64,000 bases of DNA from Bullera alba. Taxonomy: Eukaryota > Basidiomycota > Tremellomycetes > Tremellales > Bulleraceae. Shown here piece by piece: positions 57,197-64,000 of the stretch. Location: contig BCIX01000001.1 of NCBI GenBank assembly GCA_001600095.1, forward strand, positions 3,931,198 through 3,995,197, in the 5' to 3' direction. Under the pieces are notes generated by a model. It saw only the letters and a program-made list of their open reading frames with translations. It was not told the origin of the DNA and did no database searches. Made by a program: the position numbers and the translations under genes. Within the stretch, counting starts at the first letter, position 1, and each line of letters opens with the position of its first letter.

Positions 57197-57952
57197 ATGC
57201 TGCCAGGGAGCCTTTACGCCTGTCCGTCCACCCAGGGTGAGAGCTGCTCGACCAGAAGCACCTTGCCTTTCCTGGCTCTCAGCCTGGCCCTTCGGTCTCT
57301 TTTCAGCAATACCCTCACTGTTGGCTCGCAAGACAACGAAACGTTCACCAAGTCACACTTGAACCTTGAACAGCGCATCGGAACCGAGGCCGAACCATAC
57401 CGTCTTCCCGGTGGATACTCTTTCGCCCCACCTGCCGCCGGGGATGAAGGATACGAGATCATGGGTCCTGACAACCAGGTCATTGTGCTTACCCATCCCA
57501 GTGGAACGTCCGAGTATCACGTCTATCCCGGTGTGGAATATCGAACAGACGACAGCAAAGGGCGTGGCTTTTCCTACTGCCCTTGTCGAACCTGGGCCGT
57601 ACTGACCAAAGCATCCGGCGACGGAGACAGCAAGAGCAGTCCATCACAGGTGGAAAGGCTGGAGACCATGTGGGAAGATTGGGAGAAAGTGGGCATCCGT
57701 TTCGGGGGCGATAACCCGAGCGAGTTTAACCAAACTCACAAATCCGAGGATCCAGTCAAAAGGCTTGGGCTTTGGAAGGATCACATCACCGAGAACACCA
57801 TACCTGCCATCGGAGGATCCACGCTTGTCGACAATGACGGTTGGAAGCTGGACGTCCGCACTGCTAAAAAGACTCTCTGGTCACAGGAAGGCCACGAGGG
57901 TCTGGTCGACGGCTATCAAGTCGATGCCAGCTGGAAAGCGGAAGAATCGTGA
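57197..57952 (+). CDS. Tandem intronless gene B, unrecognised family (251 residues)
   Basis: Single exon; start at the ATG after 'acaac'. A hydrophobic stretch near residues 22-38 (TLPFLALSLALRSLFSN) might be a signal anchor. The central pattern RLPGGYSFAPPAAGDEGYEI, MGPDNQVIVLTHPSG...Y parallels gene C (KLPETWTVLPETNEGDDG...GP...VFTDPDGCHY), and the C-terminal DGWKLDVRTAKKTLWSQEGH parallels gene A (GWNMCLTRTVEDPKGHE). Four Cys (residues 9, 17, 116, 118) and several Trp are present. No catalytic signature or known domain. Confidence 0.7.
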   Translation: MLPGSLYACPSTQGESCSTRSTLPFLALSLALRSLFSNTLTVGSQDNETFTKSHLNLEQRIGTEAEPYRLPGGYSFAPPAAGDEGYEIMGPDNQVIVLTHPSGTSEYHVYPGVEYRTDDSKGRGFSYCPCRTWAVLTKASGDGDSKSSPSQVERLETMWEDWEKVGIRFGGDNPSEFNQTHKSEDPVKRLGLWKDHITENTIPAIGGSTLVDNDGWKLDVRTAKKTLWSQEGHEGLVDGYQVDASWKAEES

Positions 57953-58381
57953 GACTTGATGTTCACCTCGAAAGACCAAGTGTTTCTGATACATGCATGC
58001 GGATCGATGTCGACGAGCAGTCGCTGAAGCCCGGATAACGTCCGGCGCCGCAAGGCAAGAGAGAGGGCGAGTACGACCATTAGGCAGACACACCAGTCCG
58101 TGACGTGACGGTGTTGGAACAAGTGTCGAGAAGGGTTCAGGCCGGGCTAACCATGCCGCGATCTGTATTAAGCGCTGAAGAAGGGCGGGGTTGCGTCGAT
58201 GATCCCCGGGTCTGTCACAGGGAGGAATCTGCGAGCGTTTCGTGATCTCTCACCTTTCTTGATGTAGTCCGATTTATCGCCTCTCGGACTCGAGTTGTCT
58301 TTTAAGGCGATACGGCTTTGGGGGCTCTGGTCAACTCTTCCCAACGCGCAGACTCACAGTACCCCCTTAACATTCGACACC
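57953..58381. other. Intergenic, about 430 nt, between tandem genes B and C
   Basis: Contains TTTTAAGG near 58304 and CCCCCTT (STRE-type CCCCT word) near 58362, 15-80 nt before the start of gene C. Nothing else distinctive. Confidence 0.35.
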
Positions 58382-59194
58382 ATGGACTTCTTCGCTGTCC
58401 TCCCCGGTCCGCGTATCGACCTTACAGCACCGGAGAAGGCGACGCTGCTAGGGTTGTCCTTCGTTACCTTGACAGGGAATCTCATACCGACCAGAACGGG
58501 TACTTTGAGGAGTCACGACGACACTCTTACGCAAGATGACCTTGCGTGTGTTAGCGCAGACACCATGCCTGTAGGTCGGTTGTTTCACCAATCGACTATT
58601 CCGGGCATGTCCTACCAGCTACAGCCAACGGCAGACACGTTTGACGAGAGCGAGACACCCGCCTTGGACCAGATTGCTCAATACTTGAAATTGCCGGAGA
58701 CTTGGACCGTGTTGCCGGAGACGAACGAGGGCGACGATGGACCCACCTTGGGACCGTTGATACTGCGAACGCCAGAGATCCGCAAGACGGTGTTCACCGA
58801 TCCGGACGGCTGCCATTACAAGCATCTTTCCGGCTTGGCCATCAGCTTGAACGATGAGGGGAAAATTGCTGAGCCCGGTGCTTTCAGTGTATGGTGCGGG
58901 GACGCCTCCGACAACGCTGCCACCAAGCAAAAACGCCAAAACACTGTCATAAAGCTTAGACATGCCTTCAACGAGAAGCTGAAGCTTCGGGCGGAAACAT
59001 CGGGAACTGTAGAGCTGGAGACTCACCTCAAAGCCCAAGAATGGAATAGCGCTCTGAGCGCCTGGAATACCATGGCTAAACGATCGTTGGAAGAGGTGTC
59101 TAAGGATCTGGATTTGTGGCAGACCCACGAAGTGACCAGTGGCATTTGGTCCAAGGAGCTTGCGTCGCTGAACGTCGTGCTGGCCTTCCCGTAG
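58382..59194 (+). CDS. Tandem intronless gene C, unrecognised family (270 residues)
   Basis: Single exon. The first ATG in frame is at 58382 (MDFFAVLPGPRIDLTAPEKA); the open frame upstream of it has no ATG. Features shared with genes A and B: KLPETWTVLPETNEGDDG, VFTDPDGCHYKHLSG, AFSVWCGDAS, SAWNTMAKRSLEEV and DLDLWQTHEVTSG (compare gene B LGLWKDHITEN). A charged helical region spans residues 190-240. No signal peptide is obvious and no catalytic motif was found. It resembles B more than A by eye. Confidence 0.7.
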   Translation: MDFFAVLPGPRIDLTAPEKATLLGLSFVTLTGNLIPTRTGTLRSHDDTLTQDDLACVSADTMPVGRLFHQSTIPGMSYQLQPTADTFDESETPALDQIAQYLKLPETWTVLPETNEGDDGPTLGPLILRTPEIRKTVFTDPDGCHYKHLSGLAISLNDEGKIAEPGAFSVWCGDASDNAATKQKRQNTVIKLRHAFNEKLKLRAETSGTVELETHLKAQEWNSALSAWNTMAKRSLEEVSKDLDLWQTHEVTSGIWSKELASLNVVLAFP

Positions 59195-59993
59195 TGATAG
59201 CCAGAAGGTGCGTCCATGCCTTGTTCCAGATGAGTATGATTATGGTGGCGGCGTACGGGAGAGGAGTAAGGACATGTGGACAGAGTACCGTATGTGATGC
59301 AGGTGAATAGTGATAAGAGTCTGCAGCTGGTTCCAAGCCGGTCAGCGCACGTCTGGGTCGTGTGTTGGCCACGCAAGAGCACAGTCGAGCAGCATCCCTC
59401 TGCTCCACACGGCATGATCGGTCAGGGTTGGGGATGAAGCTGAAGGCTGAGCAAGACCAGACAAAGCTCAACATTCAAGTACTGTCTAGCACTCTTGATG
59501 CTTGCTTGATGCGAACTCAATGCGAACTCGATCTTTGCTCGATCTCGCACTCTCGAATCTCGATCTCTCGCGGAACTCAGGATGACGCCACGTGGTGGGC
59601 ACGTGTCTCTGTTCAGCGTAACTTTATTACCTTTTGCGGATAGTCGGGTCAAGTTCGAACCTCGGTTTATTACCTTTTTGGGTGGCGAATTAGCTTGGAT
59701 TACCCAATGGAATCGATGATGCAAACGGCGTGTGTGGTTTTCCACATCTCCACTCCAACGACGTTGATTTCTTTCTTTTCCTTTCCAAACTACAAGGGAG
59801 CGGGTGACCAGCTTGATCTCATAGATAATTCCATCTTGCGCACATACACTCGGCAAACTTGAGCACCGCAGGTAGAACCACGGCTTCAACAAGCTCTGCG
59901 ATCATACGGACGCAACACAACCGCTTTCACGTCGATGCGCAACAACAAGGCAGTGGATAATTTCGTTACTCGTACTTGTCAACGCTTTCATCG
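59195..59993. promoter_or_regulatory. Upstream region of the Myb/SANT gene with double E-box and direct repeats
   Basis: About 800 nt. Two CACGTG palindromes sit at 59589-59594 and 59600-59605, 11 nt centre to centre (one helical turn). A 13-bp sequence TTTATTACCTTTT occurs at 59623-59635 and again at 59666-59678, flanking an 8-bp palindrome GTTCGAAC (59653-59660). All are read directly from sequence. The arrangement looks like a composite regulatory module. Confidence 0.55.
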
Positions 59994-62925
59994 ATGATAC
60001 AGCCAAACCCTCCACCAAGCTTCTATTCGACCGACCAAGCAGGACCCAGCTCAGAGCCTTTACATCCTAGAACGCCTTCGTTCGATAACTCGATATATAC
60101 GCCAAATCACTCATCGCCCACGACTCCGTATTTGGAGTTGCAAACCCCCGTCCAGCTGCCAAACAAGGCCAAACCGCAAAGACTGGCAGCATCCATGGAC
60201 GTCGAATCTGCTACGGAAGAAGTAGAAGGGGACGTGATGAAGGCTTCTGCTCCAAGGTCGAGCTCGGCTATTGGCGTAGGATTGGGTTTAGGCATGAAAG
60301 AGTCAAATCAGCCCACATCGGTGGAGGCCAACCATTTTCAGGGGCATCAAGCGTCGTCCCCGATATCCATGTCGACCACGGTGCATCGATCTCGAAGCGA
60401 GTCGACAGACTCGAGCGAAGGTAGCCTGGATCCGGCCGAATTGCCCTCGCCCGACGAGCTGCAGAAAATGTTACTTCGCGTGGCAGAGCTGGAAAAGACT
60501 GCATCAGAGGATTGGTTAGAATCAGCTCATTCTGCCGAACTCGCTGTCATGGTGAGTCGACATTGGAGCCCCTATGTGACTTGGAACTGACGCATTACTG
60601 GTAGCTTCGGAGAATCCTGACACCGGCGACTGTTCAATTGCCTATCCTTATGAAACAAGTCGAAGCTCAGAGAGAAACGATCAAAACACTGCAGCAACAG
60701 GCAAAGCTGTCCGATCAGATGAGCAGAGTTGAGCGGTAAGTCTGCATACATGCGACTTGATCAATCTCACTGACTAGACCCCAGGGATCGACACATGGCG
60801 GAGAAAGCTAGTTGGCACGCAGAGACCAGAGCCCTCGACATAGTCAGAGAGAGGGAGATCGCCGCTGGAACCAGGCCCAAAGGCGTATGGGACATGGATG
60901 TCGGCTATCACCAAGAGCTTGAAGCAGCCAATAAGCGACTGGAAATGGATAACAGGCTGATGGCACCCCGGGTGAGCACGGTTTCATTCCAAGAGCAAAC
61001 AGCATCGCTGATACAAAGTCATAGTTGGCCGACACTCAGGGTCAGATCGACAAACTGGTACACGAGCTCCGTCACCTAAGGTCGCAGGTACTTTTGCAGA
61101 CAGGCACAATGGCCGCCGACAGTCAGCGTGTCCACACTACCCAAGTCAACAAATCAACTGCTCCCGCGCCATCCAGGTCCTCTGCAAATCGAGCTAACCA
61201 TGCTCTCATGGGCGACGCCAGGACGGAGCATCTTCTCTTGGCTGCAAGGAAGGTCCGGTCGATGCGAGAAAATGATGAGAGGGTTGGCAAGTTGACGCTC
61301 GAAGAATTGAAACGTGGAGGAGTCGTCGGTCCAGATGGCGGTCTCGGCTACTCTGAGGGGTATGGCGGAGTGATGGACGACGAATCGGATGAACTTGAAG
61401 AAATCAGTGAAGAAGAGGAGAAGCCGACGGTGCAATCTCGTCGGAACAGCGTCAGGGGCAAAGGCAAGAATGCGACTCCGCTGCTCCCACGAGCCAAGCG
61501 CACCGGGAAGAAGGATCCAAGCGGTCCCACCACACCTCGTGCGAGAAGAACATCAATTTCCGCACGTGTCGCTCCACCCACAACCACTCCCGGCGGAGGC
61601 AACTTTAGCGATCTTCTCAGAGCAGCAGAAATGGCCACTCGACCTGGAAGTCCTTCACCAGATGCAAGAGCCTCGACCGTGATGTCCGCGCCTAGATTGC
61701 CCCTCGGAGACGATAATCTGACCGAGAGGGGATCCCCTGTCAAGCGAGCTCGCAGACAGCCGCCGACGCCGACCGGAGGCTGGGAACCAGGACATGCCAG
61801 AAGAGGATCTCGTTTTGAGGGCGAGGAGAGCAACGAGAGGGGAGCCGAAGAGGATGAAGCATCGGCTCTGGATTTGTTGGTCGAGGCCTCTCAACTTGAC
61901 TTTGCGCAATCGCAAGGTGCATCGCAAGATGAGGGCCCGTCAAGTCAAGTGTCAAGCGCTGCTCGCTTCGGGGGTCTACTCGGCGTCGGTGAGCAGACGA
62001 CTGGTGGACAAAGCCCCAAGAGCTCTAGTGGCGAGAGCGCCTTGGGACCCGCCATCGATTTACGTTTCAACAGCAACGGGAACCGACTCGGGAACCATGG
62101 CGAATCGAGAAGTCATGTCCGCCCTACCGGTCTGGAGCTAGATGGAACGCAAATACACTCTCAGCATAGTACCTCGGCTCACAAGACTCCAAAGAAACCT
62201 CGACCACGAGCAGCTTCAAATGCTGGGGTCGCCGATATCCACACACCAGCGAGAATGTACCACAACCCTCACGATGCGAGTCGTACCCTTCCGCCGACGT
62301 TTGACACGCCAGCCAATAGCCAAGACCGCGACTATGGAGCTACGCCAATGACCTCGATATCCCAGATGAGCCCGCCCAGCAGTATCAACCGGCGGAATGT
62401 CATCATGGGCGACGATCTGCCCCCAGGCGCTTACAACAGTCCCACTGGCGGTACAGTGCCCGGTCTGGGCAAATATGTGCATCTGACGAGCTCCATGCCG
62501 GCGAGGCGGATGCGAAGTCCGTACTTGAAGTGGACAGAGGAAGAGGTGAGTGCATCCTCATATTTATAGTAGTGTCAGCACTGATCGAATGCGTTCTTCA
62601 GGACGAGCTACTCGCCAGGGCAGTTGCTATGCACGGGGAGAAATGGGATTTGGTCAGTAAAGGCGTTCCGACCAGGAGCTACCACCAGGTCCGACAGAGG
62701 TGAGTTGCGATTCTCATAATGGCCATTGCCTGTGCTGATAACGCAAAAAGATGGCTGCGAAAGACAGGAGCGTTCGACAAGAAGACCGCGATGTCCACGG
62801 AGCCGACAACAGGGTCCGCGCTCAAAACCGATCCCGCGGAAGACGACGATGATGGAAGTCCAACGCCTGCTGGAGGAGCGACGCCGACTGGCAAGAAGCG
62901 AAAGATGATGGACGAGGGACAATAA
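59994..62925 (+). CDS. Coiled-coil protein with C-terminal Myb/SANT domain
   Basis: Probable nuclear DNA- or chromatin-binding protein of about 890 residues. The first ATG is at 59994 (MIQPNPPPSFYSTDQ); the open frame begins earlier but at TTG. Residues about 150-330 form coiled coils (ELQKMLLRVAELEKTASEDW, QIDKLVHELRHLRSQVLLQ), followed by a long Ser/Pro/Arg-rich region with acidic blocks and basic NLS-like clusters (PVKRARRQPP). The C-terminus has one Myb/SANT repeat with three spaced Trp: RSPYLKWTEEEDELLARAVA, MHGEKWDLVSKGVPTRSYHQ, VRQRWLRKTG, split by two introns. It ends TPTGKKRKMMDEGQ. A single repeat at the C-terminus is reminiscent of telomere- and chromatin-binding SANT proteins; no specific orthologue recognised. 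Confidence 0.8.
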
Positions 62926-63634
62926 ATATGGTCTTGCTTGCTATTGCAATGGGTCACTGTCTGAGAGGGAGGTCCGGAAGAATGCAATCTGAAGGGAAGA
63001 AAGAGAAGGGCTTGAATGGTGTGGACAAAAACAATAGTATAATACGAAGAGGGTTTACTCTGCTTGCATATAGCACTTGCTGTACATTTCATCTTGCACC
63101 TTGATGTATCCAATGCACTTCATGTATCGACCGCCCTGTGAGCATAGCAAGACGATCCGGAGTCACTGACTGAAGGCGCTCAGTGGAACCGTTCTTTGGT
63201 TCCGGTTGCGGTCTCACGATCGCGAGGCAGATCGAAGTCGAAGACCCACAGTCTCGGAAGGCGATGAACACGTTGTCGCCCGACCACCTTGCTCGAAGTC
63301 GTGCCCTCGTCATTGTCACCTCCGCACTCATTGTCTCGTACTCTCATGTTTCGGCTGGCAACGTGCTCCAGGTCCCTCAGCGCTCAGCACGGGACGGGAC
63401 GGAAGGCCAGGGGCCTTTGGACATTTACAGGAACAGAGTTGATTGATCAACACACACACTCCTCATCCTTTTGGCGTGCTACCATAATGACTTCATGTCC
63501 GGGAAACTTCTCAGAAACGCTTTCGCATCATTGCCTGTGCAGTGGTCTGACCTTCATCGTCTTGTCTTGACCTATCACCTATACTTACTCTCAACACTCT
63601 CAGCACCTCTGGATCGAGCGGTATAGAACGTGAC
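62926..63634. other. Intergenic, about 710 nt
   Basis: 3' flank of the Myb/SANT gene and upstream region of the GH16-like gene. Short ORFs on both strands (63089-63570) have no signature. A weak TATA-like GGTATAGAA lies at about 63620, too close to the start codon to be convincing. Confidence 0.3.
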
Positions 63635-64000
63635 ATGCTGAGAACCCTATTGCTGGCCCTGGTGGCTTTGCAGGTTCCCGCCCTGCCCAACCAGACTCCA
63701 GCATTCGACACACTCGTGGATGGGTCCACCAGTGATGCAGTCCCAGGCGGCTTCGAAGCCCACGCCTTCGCCGAGGACTTGACCAATATCACTCAGGGAC
63801 AATTACCAGAATCGTGGAACAAGCAGATGGAGTATTCCGGAAAGTCGTTCTTCGACGGGTGAGCAAAGTGTCCTCTAGATGTGACTTGGGTGGACCGATG
63901 CTGAACAATGCAGATTTGACTTCTTCACACAGCCTGGTGAGTCGATTCTGAACCACTCGTTCTACAAAGCCGATCGCTGATCTGACGTTCAGACCCGTCC
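63635..64000 (+). CDS. Secreted GH16-family glucanase/transglycosylase (partial, N-terminal part)
   Basis: Exons 63635..63858, 63914..63936 and 63993..64000 (cut by the window edge) are in frame. The product begins with a signal peptide (MLRTLLLALVALQVPALP) and a Ser/Thr/Asn-containing pro-region, then MEYSGKSFFDGFDFFTQPDP, which matches the start of fungal GH16 proteins (YSGxSFFDGFDFFTGPDPTxG) acting on beta-1,3/1,4 or 1,3/1,6-glucan in the cell wall. The catalytic ExDxxE motif lies beyond the edge and cannot be checked. Short introns right after the first conserved block are common in such genes. Confidence 0.8.

Noticed and set aside
58295..58381. 29 extra codons at the N-terminus of tandem gene C
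   Set aside because: The open frame starts with TTG; the first ATG in frame is at 58382.
59651..59665. TTCGAA-containing stretch as a tRNA T-loop
   Set aside because: No 5-bp stem on both sides and no D-arm, anticodon arm or acceptor stem at the right distances.

Overview
The window reads as nuclear chromosomal DNA of a basidiomycete yeast, most likely a tremellomycete (Cryptococcus/Kwoniella-type). The genes are small, close together and lie on both strands. Most are broken by many 45-70 nt introns with GTGAGT-like donors, CTGAC/CTAAC branch sites and TAG/CAG acceptors. The encoded proteins (ETF-ubiquinone oxidoreductase, mitochondrial EF-G, glucosidase II beta, ESCRT-III Did2, NatC catalytic subunit, formin, PITSLRE-type CDK) are eukaryotic housekeeping proteins. 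I saw no rRNA, tRNA, CRISPR array, transposon or viral element. All gene names come from reading motifs by eye; no database was searched. Where exon boundaries are listed, I checked that the reading frame continues across each junction.

Layout, left to right. 1-6.6 kb: N-terminal part of OST2/DAD1 (-), COA3 (+), NAA30/MAK3 (-), an SVP26/TEX261 protein with a long extra tail (-), DID2/CHMP1 (+). 6.8-15.4 kb: a poorly characterised stretch with a 77-residue protein (-), two Ser/Pro-rich proteins flanking a divergent caleosin-like protein (all +), an acyl-CoA-synthetase-like protein with eroded signature motifs (-), a membrane-anchored cytochrome b5-like protein (+) and a 132-residue unknown protein (-). 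15.4-17.2 kb: 1.77 kb without a convincing gene, containing two back-to-back hairpins. 17.2-26.1 kb: ETF-QO (-), glucosidase II beta (+), a PRCC-family protein (+) and a probable Rxt2-like protein (-). 27.2-38.0 kb: six consecutive minus-strand genes: glutamate decarboxylase, a small basic protein, NECAP, a sugar transporter and mitochondrial EF-G, with the small protein lying between the first and third. 38.8-45.8 kb: a large formin (+) and an Stf2/HABP4-like protein (-). 47.2-55.4 kb: an ABCA-type full transporter (-) and a CDK11-like kinase (+), diverging from an 89-nt shared promoter. 55.9-59.2 kb: three intronless genes of similar size on the same strand that appear to be diverged paralogs of an unrecognised family. 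60.0-64.0 kb: a coiled-coil/Myb-SANT protein (+) and the start of a secreted GH16-like glucanase (+).

Functional themes: secretory-pathway quality control and glycan handling (OST2, glucosidase II beta, SVP26, GH16), vesicle and membrane remodelling (DID2, NECAP, formin, ABCA), and mitochondria (COA3, ETF-QO, EF-G). There is no operon-like logic; the arrangement is typical of a eukaryotic chromosome. The best candidates for something undescribed are the three tandem intronless paralogs (55.9-59.2 kb), the double-hairpin intergenic region near 16.8 kb, the degenerate acyl-CoA-synthetase-like protein, and the ABCA transporter with an altered first Walker A motif.
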